64,000 nt of DNA from Nonomuraea polychroma. Lineage in GTDB: Bacteria; Actinomycetota; Actinomycetes; Streptosporangiales; Streptosporangiaceae. Each line of letters starts with the position of its first letter. Within the stretch, counting starts at the first letter, position 1. The notes under the pieces were generated by a model, which was not told where the DNA came from, did no database searches, and saw nothing but the letters and a program-made list of their open reading frames with translations. The position numbers and the translations under genes are program-made. Of the stretch, positions 1 through 7,838 are shown one piece after another. Where the stretch lies: positions 1,054,001 through 1,118,000 of the forward strand of contig NZ_SAUN01000001.1 of the NCBI RefSeq assembly GCF_004011505.1, read 5' to 3'.

Positions 1-990
1 TACGAGCAGATCGGCATCTGGGGCGGCATCCTGCTGACGCTTCTGCGCCTGCTGCAGGGCATCAGCGTCGGCGGCGAATGGGGCGGCTCCGTCCTGCTCG
101 CCACCGAGTGGGGCAAGTCGCGCGGCGGCCGGCGCGGGTTCCTCGGCAGCTGGCCGCAGTTCGGCGTCCCCGTCGGACTCGTGCTCGGTTACCTGGCGCT
201 GCAGATCTTCCAGCCGATCGACCCTTACTGGGGCTGGCGCATCCCGTTCCTGCTCAGCATCGTGATGGCCGCGGTCGGGCTCTACATCAGGCTCGGCATC
301 CTGGAGACCCCGGTCTTCGCCAAGGTCCTCGCGGAGAACAAGGTCGAACGGGTCCCCGTGCGCGAGGTCATCGTCAGGAACTGGCGGGAGATCGTGCTGA
401 GCGCGCTCCTGCGGACCGGGCAGCAGGCGCCGTTCTACGTCTTCACCGTCTTCATCCTGACGTACGCCACCAAGACGCTCGGGTTCGAGGCGAGCGACGT
501 CTACACGTACGTGATCGTCGCGGGCGTCGTGTCGCTCTTCACCGTGCCGTTCTGGGGCTACATCTCGGACATCGTGGGCCGCAGGCGCCTGTACATCATC
601 GGTGCCGCCGCCATGGTCGTCTGGTCCTTCATCTACTGGCCGCTGCTGGACACCCGCGTCCCGTCGCTGGTCTTCCTGGCCATCGTGCTGGCCGCGCCGA
701 TCCACGACATCCAGTACGGCCCGCAGGCCACGTTCATCGCCGAGAGCTTCACCGGCCGGCTGCGCTACAGCGGGGCCTCGCTCGGCTACCAGCTGGCCTC
801 GGTCACGGCGGGCGGACCGGCGCCGCTGATCGCCGTCTGGCTGTACGCGACGTACCAGAGCTCGATGGCCATCGCGATCTACATGGCGGTCTGCGCGTTG
901 ATCAGCGTGGCGGCGGCGTTCGCGCTGAAGGATCGTTCGCAGTACGACTACGCGGTCGAGTACGACGAGCCGCAAGCTTCGAAGGGCTGA
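1..990 (+). CDS. MHS-family MFS transporter, 3' part
   Basis: The family (metabolite:H+ symporter branch of the MFS) imports small organic acids or similar metabolites across the cytoplasmic membrane. The reading frame is open from the first base, so the start and first membrane segments lie outside the window; 329 residues remain. Residues 24-29 read GGEWGG, an MHS signature, and hydrophobic segments alternate with short charged loops up to a polar tail (QYDYAVEYDEPQASKG). The substrate cannot be told from sequence. A second member of the family lies at 42709-44016. The stop is followed in the same frame by a gene remnant, so the natural downstream neighbour has probably been lost. Confidence 0.9.
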   Translation, partial: YEQIGIWGGILLTLLRLLQGISVGGEWGGSVLLATEWGKSRGGRRGFLGSWPQFGVPVGLVLGYLALQIFQPIDPYWGWRIPFLLSIVMAAVGLYIRLGILETPVFAKVLAENKVERVPVREVIVRNWREIVLSALLRTGQQAPFYVFTVFILTYATKTLGFEASDVYTYVIVAGVVSLFTVPFWGYISDIVGRRRLYIIGAAAMVVWSFIYWPLLDTRVPSLVFLAIVLAAPIHDIQYGPQATFIAESFTGRLRYSGASLGYQLASVTAGGPAPLIAVWLYATYQSSMAIAIYMAVCALISVAAAFALKDRSQYDYAVEYDEPQASKG

Positions 991-1170
991 GGCCCGGCGC
1001 TGGTCACCGGCCCGCAGTCGCTGTCGCACGCGGAGATGGTGGCCGCCATCGCCGAGGCCATCGGCCGGCCGCTGCGCTTCGAGGAGGCCCCGCCGGAGGA
1101 CCTCTCCCGTCACCTGATCGGGATCGGGATGCCCGAGCCGTTCGTGCGGGCCCTGATGGACCGCTACTGG
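991..1170 (+). pseudogene. Remnant of an NmrA-like NAD(P)-binding protein (C-terminal piece)
   Basis: Directly after the transporter stop, and in the same frame, the sequence is open without a start codon for the reading. It begins GPALVTGPQSLSHAEMVAAI and continues with IGRPLRFEEAPPEDL and GMPEPFVRALMDRYW. This is the pattern of the C-terminal part of NmrA-like/SDR-a7 proteins (TGPE-LS-EMV-AI-GRPLRFEE, then a 'G-MPEPFV-ALLDYW' helix). The Rossmann N-terminal half is missing. The frame then runs into the antisense tail of the amine oxidase, whose stop codon overlaps the last codons. I read it as a deletion scar; the family call rests on pattern recognition only. Confidence 0.5.
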
Positions 1171-3065
1171 CAGTGGTCGCCTGCCGGTCTCGGCAGGTCC
1201 AGCGCCGGGTTCCGGTCGAAGAAGCCGACGGGTTTCAGGGTGAAGCCGCACGTGTCGGCGGGCATGACCGGCCAGTCCTCCACGCGCGGCACGTGGGTGA
1301 GCCCGAACGTGTGCCACACCACGATGTCCGCGCCGTCGATGTCGCGGTCCCGCGCCACCCACGCGGGCAGCCCGTCCTGCCCGTGGCTCTGGTTGACGTA
1401 GTCGCCGGCGGGGTAGCGCTCCGCGCTGTCGTACCTGGTCACCCAGAGGTGTTTGGTGGCGAACGCGGCGCGGCGCGCGATCGACGAGGTCTCGGCCGCC
1501 AGCAGTGTCGGCCGGCCCTGGGGTGACAACGCGTACGCCACGGGCCGGCCCAGCCGGTTGAGCACCGCCGGGTTGCTGATGTGCCAGGTCCGTCCCGAGC
1601 CCGGCGCGGCCAGGCGGGCGGCCTGCGCCTCGGTACGCAGCCGCGTCGCCGTCGTCGTGAACGCGTTGCCGTACGGGTTGCCCGCGCCGGCCTCGACCGG
1701 CGTGATCTCGACCTCGTCCACGGCGTTGGCCACCCCGTCGACCGTCATGTCGAGGCGGGCGCAGAACAGATGCTGGTGGTAGGGGGCGCCGAGGCCGGGC
1801 GCGACCTCGCTGGCGTACCGGCCGTCCTCGTAGGAGGAGGTGAACAACACGCCGGTGGACTTGCACTCGAACTGCACGGAGCCGTCCAGGTACAGGTACC
1901 AGTAGAAGCCGTAGTCATAGTTGCCGACCGTGGCGAAATAGGACAGCACGAGGCGCCGGGAACGCCGGGTCTCGGCCGAACCCGTGAACAGGTCGCTGTG
2001 CTTCCACAACACGCCCTGGTCTTCCTCGTGCACGCAGACGGCGTTCGCGATCGTGTACGGCTCGCCGTGGTCGTCGGCCAGGACGGCGTCGAAGTAGGTG
2101 ATCTCGCCCAGGCAGTCGCAGCCCAGGACCAGCGAGTTGGCCATCTTGCCGAGGCAGTACTCGCCGGCGTCGAAGTAGTTCTGCCAGAACCGGCCCGGGC
2201 TCGGGTCCGCGTACGGGACCACCATTTCGGCGATCGAGGCCCGGTACAGCACGGGGCGCTCGCGCTCGCCGTCGCGGAACGTCAGCTGGTGCAGCACCAG
2301 GCCCTCGCGCGCGTCGAAGCCGATCCGCAACCGCCAGTTCGCCCACTCGATCACGTTGCCCTCGACCGTGTGGCTCGGCCCCTCGGGCTGGGTGATCTCG
2401 ATGGGCTTGAGCGAGGCACGCGGCGGGCCGACGACGCTCTCGTCGTCGAAGTTGCCCTCCTCCGCCGGCACGGGCGCGAGCCGATGATCGTGCAGCTCGA
2501 TGACCCGCCGCTCGATCAGGTCGACGTAGGCGACGAGGCCGTCCACGGGGTGGGCCCACGGGTGGTCCTCGGGGCGGTGCTTGACGAAGGTGAGGACCCG
2601 CAGCAGCCGCCTGCCCCGCTCGCCCGGCAGGTCGAAACTCCCGGCCGACAGCGGGCAGGGGCAGGGGCAGGCCAGCCTCAGGTCCGTGATGCCGCGGCGG
2701 GCCATCGCCGCTCGCCACCCGGGATCCGCCTTGACGATGTCGTCGACGAGCGCGTACTCCTCGATCATGATGGGCGGCTGGCCCTCGGCGGCCGGGTCGA
2801 TGTCACGCCTCCTCACCAGCTTGTCCTGGGTGAGCGAGACCACGGTCTCCGCACAGGCGCCGGTCCCCGTGTCGAGCAGGACGCTTATCACCTGACGGTC
2901 CGGCGGGGCCGCGCCGGTGAACGCGAGGACCTCGCTCTTGGCCGGCTCACGCAGCTGGACGAGCGGGAAGCGGGTGTCCGGCCCCACCAGACCGGCCTGC
3001 GCCAGGATCGAGCGGTTGTGCCGGATCTCGTCGGCGGTGAGCCTGTCGAGGGGATGGGCGCTCAT
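1164..3065 (-). CDS. Copper-containing primary amine oxidase
   Basis: Oxidatively deaminates primary amines to aldehyde, ammonia and H2O2 using Cu(II) and the self-made cofactor topaquinone (TPQ). The 633-residue length fits the Arthrobacter phenylethylamine/histamine oxidase group. The TPQ precursor is the first Tyr of NYDY near residue 380 (context ATVGNYDYGFYW). The catalytic base is probably the Asp of NYFDAGEY near 298. Copper ligands are HQH near 430 and the His of GLTHVPRVEDW near 589. The start was set at 3065 because AAAGGAG lies just upstream; a longer frame to 3113 has no such site. No signal peptide is visible, so it is probably cytoplasmic. The amine substrate is not predictable. 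It is divergent from the STAS gene. Confidence 0.92.
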   Translation of the reverse strand: MSAHPLDRLTADEIRHNRSILAQAGLVGPDTRFPLVQLREPAKSEVLAFTGAAPPDRQVISVLLDTGTGACAETVVSLTQDKLVRRRDIDPAAEGQPPIMIEEYALVDDIVKADPGWRAAMARRGITDLRLACPCPCPLSAGSFDLPGERGRRLLRVLTFVKHRPEDHPWAHPVDGLVAYVDLIERRVIELHDHRLAPVPAEEGNFDDESVVGPPRASLKPIEITQPEGPSHTVEGNVIEWANWRLRIGFDAREGLVLHQLTFRDGERERPVLYRASIAEMVVPYADPSPGRFWQNYFDAGEYCLGKMANSLVLGCDCLGEITYFDAVLADDHGEPYTIANAVCVHEEDQGVLWKHSDLFTGSAETRRSRRLVLSYFATVGNYDYGFYWYLYLDGSVQFECKSTGVLFTSSYEDGRYASEVAPGLGAPYHQHLFCARLDMTVDGVANAVDEVEITPVEAGAGNPYGNAFTTTATRLRTEAQAARLAAPGSGRTWHISNPAVLNRLGRPVAYALSPQGRPTLLAAETSSIARRAAFATKHLWVTRYDSAERYPAGDYVNQSHGQDGLPAWVARDRDIDGADIVVWHTFGLTHVPRVEDWPVMPADTCGFTLKPVGFFDRNPALDLPRPAGDHCQ

Positions 3066-3299
3066 GTCGTGGGCTCCTTTGCCGCCGTCTACGGGGGGTC
3101 GTCGGGTCAGCATGGATCACCCTTTTCTTCGCTGCCGGGGCCCTCGCCGTTCCACCCAGGTGCGCCACCGGGTCCAGGCGCATCCCCTTGGTCCGGCTCC
3201 CCGCGGCCATGTGCAAAGATTTCAACAGAAGAATTATTCCGGTATCATTTATCGTAAGTTACCGTGAGCAGACCCAAGGCCGAGGCGGACGGCAAGCCC

Positions 3300-3635
3300 A
3301 TGACGACGACTGACCAACTGCTGTACGTCGATCATCTTGTGCGTGTCACCTGCACCGTGATGCCGGGCCCGACGCTGATCCGGGTCGTCGGCGAGATCGA
3401 CAGGACCAACAGCACCGAGGTGCTGCGCACGCTGGAGCAGGCCCGGCGGATCGACGACCGGCTCGTGGTCGACGTCGGCGGGGTCGACTTCGCCGACGTC
3501 ACGGGAGTCCGGGCGCTGGTGGCCTTCGCCGAGCGGGGTGACGCTCACATCCGCAACGCCCCGCACCAGATGAGCCGCCTGATGCGGCTCATGGGGCTGA
3601 GCCCTTTCGTCGAGCCGGAGAGCCGATGGTCGTGA
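3300..3635 (+). CDS. STAS-domain protein, anti-sigma factor antagonist type
   Basis: About 111 residues form one STAS domain. A beta strand (VRVTCTVMPGPTLIRVVGEID) is followed by LVVDVGGVDFADVTGVRALV, which is the region where SpoIIAA/RsbV-type antagonists carry the phosphorylatable Ser or Thr. Here the candidate is the Thr of DVTGVRAL. Such proteins bind anti-sigma kinases of the RsbW type and release the sigma factor. No kinase gene is in the window, but a SigB-type sigma factor lies 2.4 kb downstream. The start is uncertain: ATG 3300 and in-frame GTG 3264 both lack a clear ribosome site. An AT-rich stretch (3228-3262, TATCAT at 3242) may be its promoter. Confidence 0.7.
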   Translation: MTTTDQLLYVDHLVRVTCTVMPGPTLIRVVGEIDRTNSTEVLRTLEQARRIDDRLVVDVGGVDFADVTGVRALVAFAERGDAHIRNAPHQMSRLMRLMGLSPFVEPESRWS

Positions 3636-3636
3636 C

Positions 3637-3915
3637 CTATTCGGCCGAGCGGCGGTGCTCGCCGACCAGATGGCCGTTGTGCCGGATCTGCGCCGCGTCG
3701 TACGGGCACACCGGCCGGTTGACGAACGATTCGGCGATGCTGTCGGCGTGCACCCGGTCGACTCCCCAGCCGATCGTGTGCCAGCGGCCCAGCCCGTCCT
3801 CGGCTGTGGAGTCGAGCACAGTGATCTCGAAAAGCTGGGCGGCCGGAGCCGGAGTGCAGGACACGTGCCCAGTGGGCGCGCCGCTCTGCCGGCTGTCGAT
3901 ACCCGGCTGTTCCAT
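3637..3915 (-). CDS. Small hypothetical protein, 92 residues
   Basis: I do not recognise the family. The start at 3915 is well supported by AAAGGAG about 5 bases upstream. The sequence begins MEQPGIDSRQSG and contains the stretch LFEITVLDSTAEDGLGRWHT, then GWGVDRVHADSIAESFVNRP and CPYDAAQIRHNG. It is mostly polar, has no signal peptide or membrane segment, and carries two Cys that are far apart. It ends 1 base after the stop of the convergent STAS gene and is divergent from the winged-helix gene at 4132, with which it shares a 216-base intergenic region. Confidence 0.65.
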   Translation of the reverse strand: MEQPGIDSRQSGAPTGHVSCTPAPAAQLFEITVLDSTAEDGLGRWHTIGWGVDRVHADSIAESFVNRPVCPYDAAQIRHNGHLVGEHRRSAE

Positions 3916-4019
3916 ATGGGGCTCCTTTCCGCCCGATACGATCGTCACCCGGAACAAGGTCATACCCGGCTTTGGCCACCGAAACATCTGCGATGTCGAC
4001 GTGGCTGCAGGGCGTACTA

Positions 4020-4034
4020 GTCTGCTAAGCAGAC
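4020..4034. promoter_or_regulatory. Perfect palindrome GTCTGCTAAGCAGAC, candidate operator
   Basis: A 15-base perfect inverted repeat lies in the divergent region between the small protein (start 3915) and the winged-helix regulator (start 4132). A possible -10 element TATAGG follows at 4053 for the plus-strand gene. The natural guess is autoregulation by that regulator, which is inference from position only. Confidence 0.4.
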
Positions 4035-4131
4035 GGCAGAAGACAAGTTCGCTATAGGATCTTCCGGAAATGAGCCACATGTCTCGGTGGAAGGGCTGGG
4101 GTCCTGCCCGACGCCAGGAGCGTGAGATTCG

Positions 4132-4464
4132 GTGAGCAATTACCACGATCGTTCCTCTTCCTCCTGGACCTTCCTGACCCACCATGCCCGGGTCCTGCTG
4201 GAGATCGCCCGCGATCCCGAGGTCCGGCTGCGCGACATCGCCGCCAGCATCGGCATCACCGAACGCGCCGTGCAAGGCATCGTGACCGACCTGCACGACG
4301 CGGGCTACCTGACGCGCGAGCGGGTGGGGCGGCGTAACCACTACAGCCTCAACCTGGATCAGTCCTTCCGCTACCCCACCGAGGCCAACCTGCCCGTCCG
4401 CCTCCTCATCGACATGTTCACGCAGCACGACTTCACAAAGGATCAGCCGCTCGAGCCGCATTGA
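4132..4464 (+). CDS. Winged-helix transcriptional regulator (MarR/ArsR-like)
   Basis: A 110-residue single-domain DNA-binding protein. Residues about 18-70 form a winged helix: HARVLLEIARDPEVRLRDIA, then SIGITERAVQGIVTDLHDAG as helix-turn-helix with recognition helix, then LTRERVGRRNHYSLNLD as the wing. The tail (LPVRLLIDMFTQHDF) may help dimerise. No Cys/His metal site of the ArsR type is obvious. It starts with GTG; AGGAGCG lies about 10 bases upstream. A hairpin terminator follows the gene. The target is unknown; the nearby palindrome at 4020 suggests it acts on its own promoter and the divergent small gene. Confidence 0.8.
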   Translation: MSNYHDRSSSSWTFLTHHARVLLEIARDPEVRLRDIAASIGITERAVQGIVTDLHDAGYLTRERVGRRNHYSLNLDQSFRYPTEANLPVRLLIDMFTQHDFTKDQPLEPH

Positions 4465-4481
4465 CGGGCTGATCCCACGAA

Positions 4482-4523
4482 CCGGCCGCCGTCGAGGGCG
4501 ACTCTTCCCCCGGCGGCGGCCGG
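4482..4523 (+). terminator. Hairpin after the winged-helix gene
   Basis: CCGGCCGCCG (4482-4491) pairs perfectly with CGGCGGCCGG (4514-4523) across a 22-base loop, 18 bases after the stop. There is no T run, as is common for actinobacterial terminators. Confidence 0.5.
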
Positions 4524-4592
4524 ACGTTGGTGGCATGGAGCGCAGGCGACACCCTCTGGGTGCTCAACCTCAAGGCGGTCACCTGACGGCGC

Positions 4593-5711
4593 TCAGCCCC
4601 ACACCTTCTGGGCGGTGTCCACGACCAGCTCCAGCTTGCGCCGCTCGTCGTCCACGGTCAGCAGGTTGCCCCTGGCCGTGGAGGCGAAGCCGCACTGGGG
4701 ACTGATGGCGAGGTTCTCCAGCGGCACGTACTTGGCGGCCTCGTCGATCCGGCGGCGCAGCTCGTCCTGCGATTCCAGCCTCGGGACCTTGGAGGAGACC
4801 AGCCCGAGGACGACGGTGGTGCCCTGGGGCATGAAGCGGAGCGGCTCGAACCCGCCCGCCCGCTCGGTGTCGTACTCGAGCAGGAACCGGTCCACCGGGA
4901 CCTCGCCGAACAGCCGCTCGGCGATCGGCTCGTAGCCGCCGCTGGACATCCAGGCGCTGCGGTTGTTGCCCCTGCAGATGTGCATCCCGACCGTGACGTC
5001 GGGGTCCATGGCCTTGGCCGCGCGCACCAGCTCGGCGTCCACCGCGACCGTCGCGTCGAGTATCGCCTCAGGGGCGGGGGCGTCGGGTCCCATGAGGCGC
5101 GCGCGGAAGTCCGCGTCGAACACCATGTTGTAGCTCAGGGAGTCCAGCTGGATCCAGTTCACCCCGCGGCCCAGCAGGTCCTCGATCTCCTTGATCCGCA
5201 GGGCGACGAGGTCGCGCATCATGTCGCCGGGCGTGGGGTAGACGGCCCGGCTGAGGTCCGGCCGCCACAGGAGGTTCCCCATGGAGGAGCTCATCATGGT
5301 GATCTTGAACTGGCCGGGCGCGTGCCGGGCCATGAAGTCGGCCTCGACGGCGGTGAGATACGCCTTCTGAGCGAGCTTGGCGTTCGCGGCCACCATCTGG
5401 AACGCGGTCTCCTCGGGCGGTGGCATGCCGTCGTCCCTGAACCACGCCGACGTGGGCGCCTCGACCGGCACCACCCCGCCCAGCGACTCCAGCAGGCCGG
5501 CCATCCAGGTGGCCCGCCGCATCTCGCCGTCGGTGAAGATCTCGATCCCGGCCTCACGCTGCAGCCGGATCGCGGCCAGCACCGCGTCGTCCTCCAGCTT
5601 CGCCAGTTCGCCGTCGCTCAGCTCGCCCTTTGTGCGCGCCTCCCGGGCCTGCAGCAACTCGGGTGGCCGCAACAGGCTCCCGACGTGCTCGGCGTGGTGG
5701 ATCGCGGGCAT
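4593..5711 (-). CDS. MetE C-terminal-domain-like methyltransferase (cobalamin-independent type)
   Basis: A 372-residue protein with only the catalytic C-terminal barrel of cobalamin-independent methionine synthase; the folate-binding N-terminal half of full MetE (about 750 residues) is absent by design in this subfamily. Zinc ligands typical of the fold are visible: MHICRGN near residue 243 (His and Cys) and SPQCGFAS near 340 (Cys). An acidic IQLD near 190 is also typical. Such short paralogues transfer methyl groups to thiols; the donor and acceptor are not predictable, and a role in methionine synthesis is not shown. The start has GGAGGAAGC directly upstream. The gene is monocistronic, with no cobalamin or SAM riboswitch recognised in its leader. 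Confidence 0.8.
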   Translation of the reverse strand: MPAIHHAEHVGSLLRPPELLQAREARTKGELSDGELAKLEDDAVLAAIRLQREAGIEIFTDGEMRRATWMAGLLESLGGVVPVEAPTSAWFRDDGMPPPEETAFQMVAANAKLAQKAYLTAVEADFMARHAPGQFKITMMSSSMGNLLWRPDLSRAVYPTPGDMMRDLVALRIKEIEDLLGRGVNWIQLDSLSYNMVFDADFRARLMGPDAPAPEAILDATVAVDAELVRAAKAMDPDVTVGMHICRGNNRSAWMSSGGYEPIAERLFGEVPVDRFLLEYDTERAGGFEPLRFMPQGTTVVLGLVSSKVPRLESQDELRRRIDEAAKYVPLENLAISPQCGFASTARGNLLTVDDERRKLELVVDTAQKVWG

Positions 5712-5822
5712 GCTTCCTCCTCCGTGTCAGGGACGCGGGAGACCGGTGGCGCCCCGCGCCGGCCATGAGGTGAGAGTCCACCCGCCACTCTCCGCCACAG
5801 GGGGAGGGTCGTCCACCCTTGA

Positions 5823-5852
5823 TTGCGGCGTGATCTTTTCGTGACCTAATAT
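5823..5852 (+). promoter_or_regulatory. Candidate promoter of a leader RNA upstream of the sigma factor
   Basis: TTGCGG (5823-5828) and TAATAT (5847-5852) are separated by 18 bases, a plausible housekeeping promoter in an otherwise GC-rich sequence. Transcription would begin near 5859, about 135 bases before the sigma-factor start. Confidence 0.4.
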
Positions 5853-5858
5853 GGTGGT

Positions 5859-5953
5859 AGATCAGGATTCATTGGGAATCACTGATTTCGAAGTCCAGCA
5901 GAGGGCTTCAGTTCACGCGACCAAACGTGGTGTGCCTCTGCCTGGACTTTTTT
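5859..5953 (+). ncRNA. Candidate leader or small RNA ending in an intrinsic terminator
   Basis: Between the candidate promoter and the sigma-factor gene there is no ORF but clear structure. A small hairpin GATTC...GAATC (about 5866-5880) is followed by a strong stem. AAGTCCAGCAGAGG (5891-5904) pairs with CCTCTGCCTGGACTT (5935-5949) with one bulged base, and the loop holds an inner CACG/CGTG stem. TTTT follows directly (5950-5953), giving six Ts in total. This is a textbook intrinsic terminator, rare in such GC-rich DNA, and it cannot serve the upstream gene because that gene runs the other way. It either ends a roughly 95-nt RNA or attenuates the sigma-factor mRNA. I match it to no known family. 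Confidence 0.5.
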
Positions 5954-5993
5954 CATGCGCAGGGGCGCCTGAGGCTTACTCTTGGAGTATCGG

Positions 5994-6764
5994 ATGGCAG
6001 TCCTGGATATCGCACTCGAAGAGATGACCGCCGAGCAGCTGCTGGCGGAGATGAACCGGCCGGACACCTCTGACCTGCAGAAGATCCGAATCCGCGAACG
6101 TCTCGTGGACATGTACGCGGGTCTGGTCAACGATGTCACGCGCCGCTACTACCACCGTGGCGAACCCATGGAAGACCTGCGCCAAGCCGCGTACGTCGGC
6201 CTGATGAAGGCCATCAACGGCTTCGACCCGGAGCTCGGGCACGAGTTCCGCGGCTACGCGATGATCACGATGGTGGGCGAGGTCAAGCGGCACTTCCGCG
6301 ACCGGACCTGGGCCATCAGGGTGCCGCGTGTCTACCAGGAGCGCCGGCTGGAGCTCAACAAGGCCACCGCCGAGCTCACGCAGACGCTCGGCCACGCGCC
6401 GACCGTCGCCGAGCTGGCCGCCAAGCTGGGCATCTCGGAGGAGGACGTGCTGCTCACCCTTGACGCGTCGGCCGCGTACAACACGCTGTCGCTGGACGCG
6501 CCGGTCGGCGGCGAGGAGGACGCGGCCGACCTGGGTGACTTCCTGCCCGCGCAGGACGACACGCTGGACGACATGCTGGGGGCGCACGCGATCAAGCCGC
6601 TCATCGACGCGCTGCCGGACAGGGAGCGGAACATCCTCCTCATGCGTTTCTACGGCAACATGACCCAGTCCGAGATCGCCGCCGAGTTCGGCATCTCGCA
6701 GATGCACGTGTCCCGCATCCTGCGCGCCGTGCTCGCCAAGCTGCGGGAGCAACTGCAGGACTGA
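5994..6764 (+). CDS. SigB/SigF-type RNA polymerase sigma factor
   Basis: A 256-residue group 3 sigma factor that directs RNA polymerase to stress or developmental promoters. Region 2 spans about residues 30-105 (YAGLVNDVTRRYYHRGEP, then MEDLRQAAYVGLMKAINGFD and FRGYAMITMVGEVKRHFRD). Region 3 follows (IRVPRVYQERRLELNKATAEL, APTVAELAAKLGISEEDVL), and region 4 lies at about 200-250 (LPDRERNILLMRFYGNMTQS, EIAAEFGISQMHVSRILR). ATG 5994 has GGAG at 5984 with a 6-base spacer; a TTG 12 bases earlier is less likely. It is probably held by an anti-sigma kinase encoded elsewhere, with the STAS protein at 3300 as a possible antagonist. A structured leader precedes it. Confidence 0.92.
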   Translation: MAVLDIALEEMTAEQLLAEMNRPDTSDLQKIRIRERLVDMYAGLVNDVTRRYYHRGEPMEDLRQAAYVGLMKAINGFDPELGHEFRGYAMITMVGEVKRHFRDRTWAIRVPRVYQERRLELNKATAELTQTLGHAPTVAELAAKLGISEEDVLLTLDASAAYNTLSLDAPVGGEEDAADLGDFLPAQDDTLDDMLGAHAIKPLIDALPDRERNILLMRFYGNMTQSEIAAEFGISQMHVSRILRAVLAKLREQLQD

Positions 6765-6769
6765 GCGGC

Positions 6770-7570
6770 CTATCCGGTACGCCAGTCGCCCGAGCCGAGC
6801 GCCCCGGCGGCCTGCGGGCCCATCAGCCCCAGGCCGCCGTCGACGTAGACGGTCGCGCCCGTGACGTACGAGGCGGCGGTACCGGCGAGGAAGGCGATGA
6901 CCGCGGCGACCTCCCGGGCGTCGCCCGGCCGGGAGATCGGGTACCCCGGCCGGCTGCCCGGTTGCGGCGGCACGTCCTCCTGCCCGGTCATCGGGGTGGC
7001 GATCTCGCCGGGCGCCACGGTGTTCACGGTGATGCCGTACTCGGCCAGCTCCAGGGCCAGGACGCGGCTGAACAGGCGTAGCCCGCCTTTGGCCGCGCAG
7101 TACGGGCCCGCGCCCACCCGCGGATACTCCTCGTGAACGCTGGTGACGTTGACGATGCGGCCGCCCCGGCCGGAGGCGACCATGCGCCTCGCGGCCCGCT
7201 GCGCGCAGAGGAAGGCGCCGTCGAGATCCACCGCCAGGACCGACCGCCAGCGCTCATAGCTCGTCTCCAGCAGCGGCTCGGCGGTGCCGGTGCCCGCGTT
7301 GTTGACCAGTACGCCGACCCCGCCCAGCTCTTCGGCCAGCTCGTCGACGACCGCCGCGGCCCGTTCGGGATCGGTCAGATCATGCCGGCGCACGGCCGGG
7401 GCCCTGCCGAGCCCGCGTACCAGCCCGGCCGTCTCCTCCGCGCCCGCGCGATCGCTGTGGTAGGTGATGCCGACGTCGAAGCCCTGCTCGGCCAGCGCCA
7501 CGGCAGTGGCCTTGCCGATGCCCGAATCGGCTCCGGTGATGATCGCCACCCGATCGTAGGCGTCGCTCAT
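6770..7570 (-). CDS. SDR-family oxidoreductase
   Basis: A 266-residue classical short-chain dehydrogenase, NAD(P)-dependent and cytoplasmic. The cofactor glycine motif TGADSGIG is near residue 10-17, NNAG near 88, the catalytic Ser in VTSVHEE near 140, and Tyr-x3-Lys in YCAAKGG near 153-157. The C-terminal YVTGATVYVDGGLGL is the usual SDR ending. The substrate is unknown. The start at 7570 lies one base after the stop of the small hydrophilic gene, so the two are probably co-translated; an earlier in-frame ATG at 7600 lies inside that gene. It converges on the sigma-factor gene with 5 bases between them and may belong to a stress regulon through the SigB-like promoter at 7839-7863. Confidence 0.85.
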   Translation of the reverse strand: MSDAYDRVAIITGADSGIGKATAVALAEQGFDVGITYHSDRAGAEETAGLVRGLGRAPAVRRHDLTDPERAAAVVDELAEELGGVGVLVNNAGTGTAEPLLETSYERWRSVLAVDLDGAFLCAQRAARRMVASGRGGRIVNVTSVHEEYPRVGAGPYCAAKGGLRLFSRVLALELAEYGITVNTVAPGEIATPMTGQEDVPPQPGSRPGYPISRPGDAREVAAVIAFLAGTAASYVTGATVYVDGGLGLMGPQAAGALGSGDWRTG

Positions 7571-7571
7571 G

Positions 7572-7808
7572 TCAGCCTTGGTCCCCGCCGGACCGCTCAC
7601 CTCTGGGGCGCTCGCCCTTGGCGGGCCGTTCGGACTGAGGGCCTTCGGCCCGGTCGCCGCCGACCTTGCGCGGCCGCATGCCGGGCTCTGACTGCAGCTT
7701 CTTCTTGACGTTCTTGTCCAGCTCCTGCTCGCTCAACCCCTTGTGTTCCATGTCCTTGCGGGTACGGGCCCGCTTGGCGTCGTAGCCGTGGCTACCAGGT
7801 CGGGGCAT
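7572..7808 (-). CDS. Small hydrophilic disordered protein, 78 residues
   Basis: I cannot name the family. The sequence starts MPRPGSHGYDAKRARTRKDM, continues with a short amphipathic helix (LSEQELDKNVKKKLQSEPG), and ends in a Lys/Arg/Glu/Gly-rich tail (RPAKGERPRGERSGGDQG). It has no Cys, no signal peptide and almost no hydrophobic core. Small charged proteins of this kind are common in actinobacterial stress regulons, which fits the SigB-like promoter in front and the sigma-factor gene nearby; that link is inference. GGAAGGAGTGATCAGAC precedes the ATG. It is followed one base later by the SDR gene. Confidence 0.7.
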   Translation of the reverse strand: MPRPGSHGYDAKRARTRKDMEHKGLSEQELDKNVKKKLQSEPGMRPRKVGGDRAEGPQSERPAKGERPRGERSGGDQG

Positions 7809-7838
7809 GTCTGATCACTCCTTCCTCTCCCGGCCCCG

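Noticed and set aside
1581..3257. A 558-codon plus-strand frame opposite the amine oxidase
   Set aside because: It is a mirror of the amine oxidase codons without recognisable domains; the amine oxidase has all catalytic residues.
5712..5820. A cobalamin or SAM riboswitch in the leader of the MetE-like gene
   Set aside because: I looked for the conserved cobalamin box and SAM-type core on the minus strand and saw neither; only simple GC-rich repeats are present.
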